From positions 434,001-498,000 of the forward strand of contig NZ_QEIH01000004.1 in assembly GCF_003260195.1 (NCBI RefSeq): DNA of 64,000 nucleotides, written 5' to 3'. Numbering within the stretch: position 1 is the stretch's first letter; the number at the start of each line of letters is the position of its first letter. Below the pieces are notes generated by a model. That model worked only from the letters and a program-made list of their open reading frames with translations, ran no database searches and was not told the DNA's origin. Below, one piece after another: positions 9,026 through 17,415 of this stretch. The translations under genes were made by a program, and so were the position numbers. The DNA comes from Lutibacter citreus. Lineage in GTDB: Bacteria > Bacteroidota > Bacteroidia > Flavobacteriales > Flavobacteriaceae.

Positions 9026-9658
9026 TTAACTAGATTTAATATGTTTAACAAACTTGGCAATTCTTGACTCAACTTCAGCCAAATCAATAGGACAATTATC
9101 AGGTTCTTGAAGCACACTAGCAATCCCAATTCCCATTGCTCCTGCATTAAACCAATCTTGAACACTATCCAATTCTATTCCTCCTACAGCAAATAATTTC
9201 ACTTTATCCAACGGAGCTTTAATAGATTTAAAATAAGGTACACCCATAATATCAGCTGGAAAAAGTTTTACAAAATCAGCCCCAGCTTCGGATGCTGTGC
9301 AAACTTCTGTAGGTGTTAAAGCCCCCATTAAAATTGGAATATTATTGTTATGAGCAATTTTAATTAATGAAATATCTGTATTTGGAGTTACTATAAATTG
9401 TGCACCTGCGTTAATCGCTTTTTTAGCAATTTCTTTATTTATAACAGTACCTGCGCCTATCAACACATCTGGAAATAATTTTCTAGCCTTAGTTATTTCT
9501 TCTTCAAAATTTGGGGTATTTGAAGTGATTTCCATAACCTTCACCCCTACATCAATTAGGCTTTTTAAAACCATTGACGCTTGTTTACTATCTTTCAATC
9601 TTGTAACAAGAACTAGCTTTTCTGCTTCAATAATTTTTACAATATCTTTTCTTTCCAT
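9026..9658 (-). CDS. 2-keto-3-deoxy-6-phospho-sugar-acid aldolase (Eda/DgoA type)
   Basis: 210 residues, no signal peptide. A class I (Schiff-base) (beta/alpha)8 aldolase of the KDPG/KDPGal/KHG family: GAGTVI at 68-73, VTPNTD, and FVKLFPAD with the Schiff-base Lys131; GGIELDSVQDW binds the phosphate end. It cleaves 2-keto-3-deoxy-6-phosphogluconate or -galactonate to pyruvate and glyceraldehyde-3-phosphate. Compared with E. coli Eda, the Glu of the E-x-T-x-R motif is kept (Glu43) but the Arg is Asn47, which may mean a different substrate. Last gene of a unit with GH3 and two sulfatases, so it is likely the final cytoplasmic step for galactose or 3,6-anhydrogalactose released by the locus. Confidence 0.88.
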   Translation of the reverse strand: MERKDIVKIIEAEKLVLVTRLKDSKQASMVLKSLIDVGVKVMEITSNTPNFEEEITKARKLFPDVLIGAGTVINKEIAKKAINAGAQFIVTPNTDISLIKIAHNNNIPILMGALTPTEVCTASEAGADFVKLFPADIMGVPYFKSIKAPLDKVKLFAVGGIELDSVQDWFNAGAMGIGIASVLQEPDNCPIDLAEVESRIAKFVKHIKSS

Positions 9659-9707
9659 TAATTGTGAGTTCTAAACAATAAACATAACAAATAATTTTCA
9701 ATGAAAA

Positions 9708-11939
9708 TTAATTATAATTAAACTTAACTGCCTTATTCCCTATTAAAATTTCAAATTCGCCATTTTCAGTTACCCGTTTTAAATAGGCATTTACAAACGA
9801 TAAATCGTCTTTATTCAATATAAACTCAACTGCTTTTGACTCACCAGCCTTTAAATGCACTCTATCAAACTTTCTTAATTTTTTCATAGGTGGAATTATG
9901 GAAGCAACTAAATCTTTCACAAATAAATCTATAACCAAATCACCATCCATTTTACCAGTATTAGAAACTTTAACCTTAACAGTTAATGATCCATTTTCAT
10001 TCAAAGTTTTAGAACTTAATTCAATTTCCCCAAACTCGAACGAGGTATAACTTAAACCTTCACCAAACGCCCATTGAGGTTTATACGTTTTAATATTTCG
10101 AATTGGAGCATCATAGGTTAATAAATTCCCTGAATATTTAGGATACGAAAATGGTAATTTACCACTTGGGTTATAATCGCCAAACAACACATTTGCAATT
10201 GCATTTGCGCCTTCACTTCCGGGTCTATACGCCATTAAAACACCAACTATTCCTTCAATAAATTCATTTACAATTCTTGGTCTTCCTTCAGTTAAAACTA
10301 AAATTACAGGCTTATTAGTTGCAATTGCAGCTTTTGCCAATTCAATTTGATCTTTAGATAGTTCTAAATCATCAATATTACCTCTAGTTTCCGCATAGCT
10401 AATTTCTCCCAAACATAAAATAATACAATCTACATTCTTCGCTTTTTGAGTGACACTTTTAATTTCTGAAGTTGTTATTTCTTGAAACTTGTTTGGTGCA
10501 ATAGAGGTAACATTTTCTTTTCCTATTTTATTTTGAATTGCTTCTTTAATAGTTAAGGTAGATTCAGCATATAAATGCTCTCTATCTCCTTGCCAAGTAT
10601 ATGACCAGCTACCGTGTAAAGTTGCTAAAGAATTTGCTCCAGGCCCCGCAATTAATACTTTTGAATTTTTATTTAGAGGTAAAACCGGTTTATTATTTAT
10701 AGTTTCATTTTTTAACAAAGTCATACTTTGTTCCGCAGTTTTTAAAGCGGTTTCTTTATATGAAGCCAAGCCAAAATTAGCTACAGCTTCTTTTTCAGGG
10801 TACGGATTATCAAATAAACCTAAATCAAATTTTACTTTTAGAATTCTACTCACGGCATCGTCTATACGTTCCATTGAGACTTCGCCTTCATTTACAAGTT
10901 CAATTAAATCGTTATAAAAATCTAATTTCCCAGGAACCATACTCATCTCAATACCTGCATTAATAGCCATTTTCACGGCCTCTTTATTGTCTTTAGCTAC
11001 GTTATGCTCTTTGTACAAATACATAATATCTTCCCAATCTGTAACAACTAATCCTTTAAAACCCCATTCATTTTTCAACAAATCAGTTAACAAGGTTTTA
11101 TTAATATGAACTGGCACTCCGTTTATAGATCCCGAATTAATCATAATAGTTGGACAACCTGTTTCAACAGCCTTTTTAAATGGCGGCATAAAAATTTCTC
11201 TTAAAACTATTTCAGGAATATATGCAGGAGTTCTATCTTTTCCCGATTGTGGAACTGAGTAACCTAAAAAGTGTTTCATACAAGATGCTACATTCTTATT
11301 GTTCTTTAAATCTGTTCCTTCATAACCTTTAATAGCTTGTGTTCCAAATTCTGAAACTAACAACACATCTTCACCAAAAGTTTCTTCAAACCGAGGCCAC
11401 AATGGTTGTCTTCCAACTCCTAAAACAGGATCAAAATTCCAACGAATTCCGCTTGCTCTTACTTCTTTGGCTGTAATTTCGGCAATTTCAAAAGCTAATT
11501 TAGGGTTTCGAGAAGCCGCCAATCCTATATTGTGAGGGAACAATGTCGCTTCTTTAGTATAAGTTGCTCCATGAATTGCATCAATACCATATAATACAGG
11601 AATTTGTAAACGGGTTTCTTTTGCGTAATCTTGAATTTTTGTAATTAGCTCATGCCATTCTTCCACAGATAAAGGCTCCGATTCATTTACATTTAAAATG
11701 GACCCAATACCATTTGAAATAATGTACTTTTTAAATTTTTCTTCCTGAAAAACACCTTTTTTATAAAACGTACTTAAAGTAATTTGAGTCATTTGACCAA
11801 CCTTTTCCTCTAAAGTCATTTTACTTACCAAAGCAGTAACTTCAGTGTTTTTAGGTTGTGTCTCTTTTTGTTTACACGCTACTAACAAAACAAAAGCTAC
11901 CAATAATAATTGATAGCTTTTTTTTAATATATATTTCAT
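9708..11939 (-). CDS. GH3 beta-glycosidase (BglX type), lipoprotein
   Basis: 743 residues with a lipobox-like end of signal (LLVAC, Cys22), so probably a membrane-anchored periplasmic or surface enzyme. N-terminal TIM barrel with the GH3 nucleophile segment GLVVTDWED (Asp301) and the KHF substrate motif (MKHFLGYS), a second alpha/beta domain around GSEGANAIANVLFGDYNPSGKLPFSYP, and a C-terminal fibronectin-like domain. GH3 enzymes of this layout release terminal beta-linked glucose, xylose or similar sugars; the exact sugar is not readable. It sits between a sulfatase and the aldolase, 31 and 49 bp away, in one transcription unit. Confidence 0.93.
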   Translation of the reverse strand: MKYILKKSYQLLLVAFVLLVACKQKETQPKNTEVTALVSKMTLEEKVGQMTQITLSTFYKKGVFQEEKFKKYIISNGIGSILNVNESEPLSVEEWHELITKIQDYAKETRLQIPVLYGIDAIHGATYTKEATLFPHNIGLAASRNPKLAFEIAEITAKEVRASGIRWNFDPVLGVGRQPLWPRFEETFGEDVLLVSEFGTQAIKGYEGTDLKNNKNVASCMKHFLGYSVPQSGKDRTPAYIPEIVLREIFMPPFKKAVETGCPTIMINSGSINGVPVHINKTLLTDLLKNEWGFKGLVVTDWEDIMYLYKEHNVAKDNKEAVKMAINAGIEMSMVPGKLDFYNDLIELVNEGEVSMERIDDAVSRILKVKFDLGLFDNPYPEKEAVANFGLASYKETALKTAEQSMTLLKNETINNKPVLPLNKNSKVLIAGPGANSLATLHGSWSYTWQGDREHLYAESTLTIKEAIQNKIGKENVTSIAPNKFQEITTSEIKSVTQKAKNVDCIILCLGEISYAETRGNIDDLELSKDQIELAKAAIATNKPVILVLTEGRPRIVNEFIEGIVGVLMAYRPGSEGANAIANVLFGDYNPSGKLPFSYPKYSGNLLTYDAPIRNIKTYKPQWAFGEGLSYTSFEFGEIELSSKTLNENGSLTVKVKVSNTGKMDGDLVIDLFVKDLVASIIPPMKKLRKFDRVHLKAGESKAVEFILNKDDLSFVNAYLKRVTENGEFEILIGNKAVKFNYN

Positions 11940-11970
11940 TCTTTTATTTTATTCATCTGCAATAAATTTA

Positions 11971-13536
11971 CTAATAATAATCCCAAAAATCGAAATCCAC
12001 TGCATCGATTTTATCTTTATCATCACCCAACTCAATGGCTTTGGCCTTCATTTCTTTACGCATTTCGGCAACTTTCTCTTTATATTCAGGAAAAAATGAA
12101 AGGTCTGTAGTTTCCCATGGGTCTTTTACAAAATTAAATAATTGAGTTACTCTTGATCCTGCAACAAACTCTCCTGTTTTAAAATGCTTGCCATCTGCTC
12201 TTACATATTCAATTAGTTTATAATCTCCTTTTCTATAGGCTCTTTGAAATTGTTTATAAGCGTGATATGTATAGTCTCTTACTTGTTTTACTTCATTATT
12301 AATTACAGGCACTAAACTTTTACCATCAATTGTTGATGGTTTTTCAACATGCGCTAAATCACAAATAGTTGGGAAAATATCATGAATATAACTTAATGCA
12401 TTAATTCTTCGCCCTTTATCTTCAATTAAATTTCCTGAAATAATAAAAGGAACGTGAATACCATCTTCATCATACACACTTTGTTTCCCCATTAAACCGT
12501 GATTTCCAACAGCCAATCCACTATCTCCAGCCAATACAATAATTGTATTTTCATAAGCTCCAGTTTCTTTCAATGTTTTAACTACTTTACCAATTTGAGC
12601 ATCCAAATGTGTGATAATTGCATAATAACTAGCCAATTGTTCTTTTGCAACATCCTCAGTTCTTGGCCAAGGAGCCAAAGCCTCATCTCTTAACACCATA
12701 TCTCCATTATCAAAGGGGTGCTGCGGCATATACGATGGTGTTAAATTAATATCTTTTATAGGATACATATCCATATATTCTTTAGGTGCCTGACGTGGAT
12801 CGTGAGGTGCATGAAAGGCCAAATACATAAAGAAAGGATTTTTACTTTTTCTATCTTTAATAAATTTTGAAGCTTTTTCAGCAAATACTTCTGATGTATG
12901 AGGTCCAAAAGCTTCTGTTGCAATTGGTCCACGTTTATCATCTTTTGTTAAACCTCTTCTTTTTCTATTTCCATCTTTATCATAAATTAATAAAAAAGCT
13001 TCATCTCTTGTATAGTTGCTATTTTTATTGAAATCCCAATAAGGCATTCTAAAATGATCAGTTAGATAAGCACTTCGTCCCATAATGTTATCACCTGTGT
13101 CAAATGATCTATTTAAAGTTTTGTTGTCTTGATGCCATTTTCCAACAATATGAGAATCGTATCCTGCTTTTTGGAAAGCCTCTCCTATTGTTAAATCAGT
13201 TGTTGGAACAAAACGCCCCTGTTCTTTTAAATTGAACAACTGTCTACCTGTATTTAACATATCTCTACTAGGCATGCACGTAGCTCCTGAAAAGGACCCC
13301 ATTAAATAGGTGTTTGTAAAAACTATACCATCGTGTGCTAACGCATCAATATTTGGTGTTTTAACAGCCATATTACCTAAAGCATGTATTCCGGTATACC
13401 TATGATCGTCCGTATAAATTAACAATACATTTGGCTTCTTTCCTTTTTTACTTCTTTTACTTTGAGCATAATTTGGTAATACACTAAGAATTCCAATACT
13501 TAATACTAATACTTTTTTAATAAAATTACGATTCAT
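11971..13536 (-). CDS. Secreted S1-type sulfatase
   Basis: 521 residues, signal peptide ending near PNYAQ (25). Metal-binding YTDDH at 41-45 and formylglycine motif CMPSR with Cys87; VAGDSGLAVGNHG is the later conserved segment and FMYLAFHAPHDPRQAP a typical substrate-pocket helix. The C-terminal subdomain carries QLFNFVKDPWETTDLS, the usual sulfatase tail motif. Member of a four-gene unit (sulfatase, this gene, GH3, aldolase), 23 bp after the previous gene. The sulfate position attacked cannot be told from sequence alone. Confidence 0.93.
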   Translation of the reverse strand: MNRNFIKKVLVLSIGILSVLPNYAQSKRSKKGKKPNVLLIYTDDHRYTGIHALGNMAVKTPNIDALAHDGIVFTNTYLMGSFSGATCMPSRDMLNTGRQLFNLKEQGRFVPTTDLTIGEAFQKAGYDSHIVGKWHQDNKTLNRSFDTGDNIMGRSAYLTDHFRMPYWDFNKNSNYTRDEAFLLIYDKDGNRKRRGLTKDDKRGPIATEAFGPHTSEVFAEKASKFIKDRKSKNPFFMYLAFHAPHDPRQAPKEYMDMYPIKDINLTPSYMPQHPFDNGDMVLRDEALAPWPRTEDVAKEQLASYYAIITHLDAQIGKVVKTLKETGAYENTIIVLAGDSGLAVGNHGLMGKQSVYDEDGIHVPFIISGNLIEDKGRRINALSYIHDIFPTICDLAHVEKPSTIDGKSLVPVINNEVKQVRDYTYHAYKQFQRAYRKGDYKLIEYVRADGKHFKTGEFVAGSRVTQLFNFVKDPWETTDLSFFPEYKEKVAEMRKEMKAKAIELGDDKDKIDAVDFDFWDYY

Positions 13537-13559
13537 AATTTTTTATTTAATATTTTGAA

Positions 13560-15197
13560 TTATTGTTTTTTATTTTCTTTAACCTTCTTTTTTCTAATAT
13601 AACCTGGTGCATCATGAGCACTATCGTGCAAATTATACTTAGGTAAAATAGCTTTTAATTTATCTCGTTCATTTAAATGAGTTTTAGACATTTTAGACCA
13701 ATCTTTAATTTTAGGAAAACTAGCTAAATCATCTGCATCTTCAGCAACATTGTACCAAGTACCTTCACCGTCTTTCATTACATTAAAACCTCTAATTAAT
13801 TGCATTCCTTTTTTATAAGAATAAATCCAATCTCTATGTTTTTTTGTTGAAGTTGTTAAATATGGCCATAAACTTACACCGTCCACAGCATAATCCTTTT
13901 CAATTTTCACACCAACAATATCAGCTATTGTAGGCATAACATCAGCTATATTAACTAAAATATCTTGCTCTCCTTTTTTGGTTAAATTCATTCCAGGTGC
14001 ATAAACAATAAAAGGTACGTGTGTTCCTTTTTGGCTAACGGGACTTCCTTTACCGTAATAATGAGTTCCATTATCAGCACAGAAAATAAAAATGGTATTG
14101 TTTTCAATTCCCATCTCTTTAAACTTATTTATATACAACCAAGCCTGATAATCTAGGTAATTTACGTGATTTCTAATTCCCGGTTCAGATAAAGAGTTAT
14201 TTGTATTATAAACTCCATTATCACCAGTCACATTTGGTTCAAATCTAGTATATCCGTTCCCCGTCCATTCTATTTTTGGAGTTTGAGGATATTTATTATC
14301 AGGATGCTGATTAAAAAAATCAACAGAACCGTGACCTAAATGTGTTGTATGATATACAAAGAAAGGCTTATGTTCTTTTTGTTTACGCTCCATAAAATCA
14401 AAAATTAATTCCATTTCAACGTCTGGTCCAAAAGTGTTTAAACCATATCTTTTTTTAGATTCTGCAGTATTTGGCCACCAATCTAATTCTTTATCTGAAC
14501 TAGGATGATTCATTAAACGCACATGTGGTTTCCAATACCAACCATACTGTTGATAAGTATCTATTTGTTTTCCAGTATCTGCATTTATATATACCTTTTT
14601 CCCATTTATTTTTTTTGGAATAATTTTAAAATCTGTCATTGGATTATTTGGGGCTCCTTGCTCTCCGGGTGTAAATACACCTTCATCAAACCCAAATTTC
14701 AATAAATTTGATCCTTTCATTTGTGTTTTACCAGACCACATAGTTGCGTATCCCGCTTTTTGAGCAATATGACCAATTAAAGTAGAACTTTCATATAAAG
14801 GCCAAGGTCTTTTCTTACCATCTTCACTTAAAGACATTCCTAAATCTCCATTATGCCACCACTTGTGTTTATCAGCATAACGACCAGTCATCATCATTGC
14901 TCTACTAGGAGAACAAATTGTTGCTGCCCAAGCTGTTTTAATATAGACACCTTCTTTGGCCAACTGACTTAAAACAGGAGTTTTTGCTCTTAGTTTTGGA
15001 TCTACAGACTCTCCATTTGAGTCTGCATTCCAAACAGTTGAATTGTATATAGGAAACTCTCTAGCACTAATATCATCAGCAAAAACCACTACAATATTTG
15101 GCTTTTGTTTTGTCTTATTTTGAGCAAATATATTCACTGTTAATAATACGACAATTGCTGTTATTGAATATTTTAAAACAATACTATTTTGTTTCAT
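13560..15197 (-). CDS. Secreted S1-type sulfatase, paralogue of the one at 5284
   Basis: 545 residues with signal peptide (cleavage near NIFAQ). ADDISARE at 40-47, formylglycine motif ICSPSRAMMMTGR with Cys95, then SGKTQMKGS, HTTHLGHG and FCADNGTHYYGKG. The protein aligns along its length with the sulfatase at 5284-6933, which indicates an older duplication. It leads the unit sulfatase-sulfatase-GH3-aldolase and has a promoter-like element upstream in the divergent intergenic region shared with the small plus-strand gene at 15459. Confidence 0.93.
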   Translation of the reverse strand: MKQNSIVLKYSITAIVVLLTVNIFAQNKTKQKPNIVVVFADDISAREFPIYNSTVWNADSNGESVDPKLRAKTPVLSQLAKEGVYIKTAWAATICSPSRAMMMTGRYADKHKWWHNGDLGMSLSEDGKKRPWPLYESSTLIGHIAQKAGYATMWSGKTQMKGSNLLKFGFDEGVFTPGEQGAPNNPMTDFKIIPKKINGKKVYINADTGKQIDTYQQYGWYWKPHVRLMNHPSSDKELDWWPNTAESKKRYGLNTFGPDVEMELIFDFMERKQKEHKPFFVYHTTHLGHGSVDFFNQHPDNKYPQTPKIEWTGNGYTRFEPNVTGDNGVYNTNNSLSEPGIRNHVNYLDYQAWLYINKFKEMGIENNTIFIFCADNGTHYYGKGSPVSQKGTHVPFIVYAPGMNLTKKGEQDILVNIADVMPTIADIVGVKIEKDYAVDGVSLWPYLTTSTKKHRDWIYSYKKGMQLIRGFNVMKDGEGTWYNVAEDADDLASFPKIKDWSKMSKTHLNERDKLKAILPKYNLHDSAHDAPGYIRKKKVKENKKQ

Positions 15198-15232
15198 TTA
15201 AAGGATTTTAATTATTCTTAATCTTGAGAATT

Positions 15233-15240
15233 CAAATTTA
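15233..15240 (-). promoter_or_regulatory. Candidate -7 element for the sulfatase-GH3-aldolase unit
   Basis: The minus strand reads TAAATTTG (TAnnTTTG) about 35 bp before the start codon at 15197. A TTTG occurs only 14 bp further up, closer than normal -33 spacing, so confidence is limited. Confidence 0.35.
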
Positions 15241-15458
15241 TAATTTTATAAATTCAAACATCAACTTATATAAATCTTATGTTACTACATTTAAATAAAA
15301 TACTAACACATATGCTTTTTATCAATAAAAAAATCTAAATATTAGCAAAACCCAAATTAATTCTTAAAAGTAATATGTCTTATTTTTAAGACCATATGTA
15401 TCAACTATTCTGTTTCTTTATTCTCATATTTGACTCAACAATAAAGAACTACTCTATT

Positions 15459-15818
15459 ATGAAACAAATTAAATTATTACTATCGTTATTTTTTGTAGTT
15501 GCTATATCTTTTTCTTCTGTAGCGCAAGATAAATCTGCTATTCAATCAACTAAAAAGTTAGAACAACTAAAGAAAGAAATAGTTGCGGGTGATGCTACTG
15601 CAAAGTTAACAAATAAACAAGAAAAAAATTTTACTGCTGCATTTATTGAAAATCAAAAAGAAATTAAAAAAATTCAAAAAACAGTTAAAGACAAAACTGA
15701 AAAGCAAGCTCAAGTAAAAGAACTTTATAAAATATTTAGTTTAAAATTAAGAAATGATATTTTAACTAAAGCTCAAAACACGGCAAGACAAAAAGGACGA
15801 AAACTTCTTAAAAAGTAA
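15459..15818 (+). CDS. Small lysine-rich secreted protein of unknown function
   Basis: The Met at 15459 begins a clean signal peptide (cleavage after SSVAQ), so it is preferred over an upstream in-frame Met at 15396. 119 residues; the mature part is about 95 residues, very rich in Lys, Gln and Thr and almost certainly helical or coiled-coil (LEQLKKEIV, ENQKEIKKIQKTVKDKTEK). I do not recognise a family. It is one of few plus-strand genes, transcribed away from the sulfatase unit and ended by a strong terminator, so it is probably independent of the polysaccharide genes. Confidence 0.7.
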   Translation: MKQIKLLLSLFFVVAISFSSVAQDKSAIQSTKKLEQLKKEIVAGDATAKLTNKQEKNFTAAFIENQKEIKKIQKTVKDKTEKQAQVKELYKIFSLKLRNDILTKAQNTARQKGRKLLKK

Positions 15819-15840
15819 GTTTTAAAAAACTCAATAAAAA

Positions 15841-15872
15841 AACTCCTTTGAAAATTTCAAAGGAGTTTTTTT
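15841..15872. terminator. Bidirectional intrinsic terminator
   Basis: A 13-bp perfect stem, AACTCCTTTGAAA / TTTCAAAGGAGTT, is followed by a T-run on the plus strand and, on the opposite strand, by another T-run. It lies between the convergent small secreted gene and the GH117 gene at 15919 and can stop both. Confidence 0.88.
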
Positions 15873-15918
15873 ATCTCTATTAATTAGAAATAGTACTATA
15901 ATAAATACCTAGAACAAT

Positions 15919-17217
15919 CTAATTCTGATTCTTAATTTTATCCAATTGCTTTTTACTTAATCCTTTAGAGAAATAATATTCTGGTTTATTGAAATTTCTT
16001 GAAGCCTTCATTCCTGAATCGTTTACATCCAAACTCAAATCACAATCAAAACGACCTAAAATAGAGTGTTGATCTCCTTTCCCATTACCTGCATTGGTAA
16101 AATGACTCAATCCCCAAGTAATACCTCTACCATCTTTAGTATTGGTAAATGCATCTGGAACATAAGGTCCTGGAGCAATAGGCATTAGCTCTGTAATAGA
16201 AGCTATTTCAAAATTCACCCAATCCTTTGCATATTGAATTGTAAAATGCTCATTACCATCACATATCACTAAAGCTGCTACGCCCTCTTTAAAAGGGAAT
16301 AAACTAACTTCATGACCTGAATTTAATACAGGGTTTAGTTTATGTTTTTTAAATGGCCCCATTGGGTTATCTGCTATTGCCAAACCACCAGCTACCCAAA
16401 CATTTCCAGGGCGATTAAAGGCAGATTTGTAATAAATATAAACTTTACCATTATGAACCAAAGGATATGGATCGTGAATAGCGTATTGATCCCATTCTCC
16501 CTCTGCTCCATTTTCAATAACAGCACCTTTAACTGCGGTCCAAGGACCATCTGGAGAATCGGAATATGACATTGCAACCGGACAATAATCTCCACTTTTA
16601 CCACTAGCTTCCATAAAACCTTGATAATACAAATAGTATTTTCCTTTCCATTTTAATATATCCGTTGTAGAAACTGAACGCCAACCAACTTCAGGTTTTG
16701 GAGGACGATTAACAGCAACACCTTGTTCTTCCCAAGTTAGGCCATCTGCACTTGTAGCGTACCATATTTCACATAAATCCCAATCTGTTGACGGGATTTT
16801 ATCCGTACTTTCATTAGCTCTTTTTGAGCCAATTGGAGGCACAATTGTATTTCGGTATGTGTACCAAACATAGTATTTCCCGTTTTCAAAAATAATTTTT
16901 GAAGGATCTCTACGTGAAATAGTTCCATCATGACCGTTATAATCAAGTCCTTTCAATTCCGTATACTTAAACTGAGAATACAATTCATTTTCTGCTGGAT
17001 GTATGCCATCATAGTTTTCAAAACTACGTTTCATAGCTTGGCTCATTTCTCTATTTTTAGTTTCCTTAGTAATAGTGTATGGAAATGAAGAATCGTTTTT
17101 ATCTTGAATTTCAATTTTCTTTCTCACACAAGATGTACAAACAATTAAACCTAATAAAGTTAATAAAAAGGTGTTTGCCTGTTTCTTTAAAAAAAGCATA
17201 TTTCTTTTAAGTCTCAT
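15919..17217 (-). CDS. GH117 family, 3,6-anhydro-L-galactosidase-like
   Basis: 432 residues with a hydrophobic N-terminus ending in a Cys-rich site (VCTSC), possibly a lipoprotein. Five-bladed beta-propeller GH117 signature: RRDPS (Asp104, base position), IHDP (Asp249) and SGHE (His302, Glu303), the residues used for catalysis in characterised GH117 such as BpGH117. Known GH117 enzymes remove 3,6-anhydro-L-galactose from the non-reducing end of agar oligosaccharides. It is more divergent than the adjacent pair at 21597 and 22924. Unlike those it has its own control region with a palindromic operator matching the one at the lacI gene, so it is probably co-induced with the large operon. It ends at a strong terminator. 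Confidence 0.9.
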   Translation of the reverse strand: MRLKRNMLFLKKQANTFLLTLLGLIVCTSCVRKKIEIQDKNDSSFPYTITKETKNREMSQAMKRSFENYDGIHPAENELYSQFKYTELKGLDYNGHDGTISRRDPSKIIFENGKYYVWYTYRNTIVPPIGSKRANESTDKIPSTDWDLCEIWYATSADGLTWEEQGVAVNRPPKPEVGWRSVSTTDILKWKGKYYLYYQGFMEASGKSGDYCPVAMSYSDSPDGPWTAVKGAVIENGAEGEWDQYAIHDPYPLVHNGKVYIYYKSAFNRPGNVWVAGGLAIADNPMGPFKKHKLNPVLNSGHEVSLFPFKEGVAALVICDGNEHFTIQYAKDWVNFEIASITELMPIAPGPYVPDAFTNTKDGRGITWGLSHFTNAGNGKGDQHSILGRFDCDLSLDVNDSGMKASRNFNKPEYYFSKGLSKKQLDKIKNQN

Positions 17218-17283
17218 ACTGTTTTTTTATTTCTTATGAATTTAATAAATATATTCTTAGTTAAAAGCACATAACTAAAAAGA

Positions 17284-17311
17284 CCTCTACGAAAAGGATT
17301 TCGTATAGGGC
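17284..17311 (-). terminator. Hairpin between operator and GH117 gene
   Basis: On the minus strand CCTATACGAAA pairs with TTTCGTAGAGG (one mismatch, short loop), followed by TCTTTTTAG. It can be the terminator of the beta-helix gene upstream or an attenuator in the GH117 leader. Its place downstream of the palindrome makes either reading unusual. Confidence 0.5.
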
Positions 17312-17318
17312 TTTTATT

Positions 17319-17334
17319 CCGAGAACGTTCTCGG
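17319..17334. promoter_or_regulatory. Palindromic operator, LacI-type
   Basis: Perfect 16-bp palindrome CCGAGAACGTTCTCGG, with central CG as is typical for LacI/GalR operators. Its 14-bp core CGAGAACGTTCTCG is identical to the palindrome beside the lacI-type gene at 47399-47418. It lies about 100 bp upstream of the GH117 start. Confidence 0.8.
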
Positions 17335-17415
17335 TATATTCTTATTTCAATTTAATAATTGAGTTAAAAGTTTTAATTACCCCTAATTTTTCGATTATTT
17401 TCAATGGTCTTATTA

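Noticed and set aside
15371-15396. Imperfect palindrome (ATATG-TCTTA ... TAAGACCATAT) upstream of the small plus-strand gene
   Set aside because: It needs a bulge, is AT-rich and has no second copy, so chance cannot be excluded.
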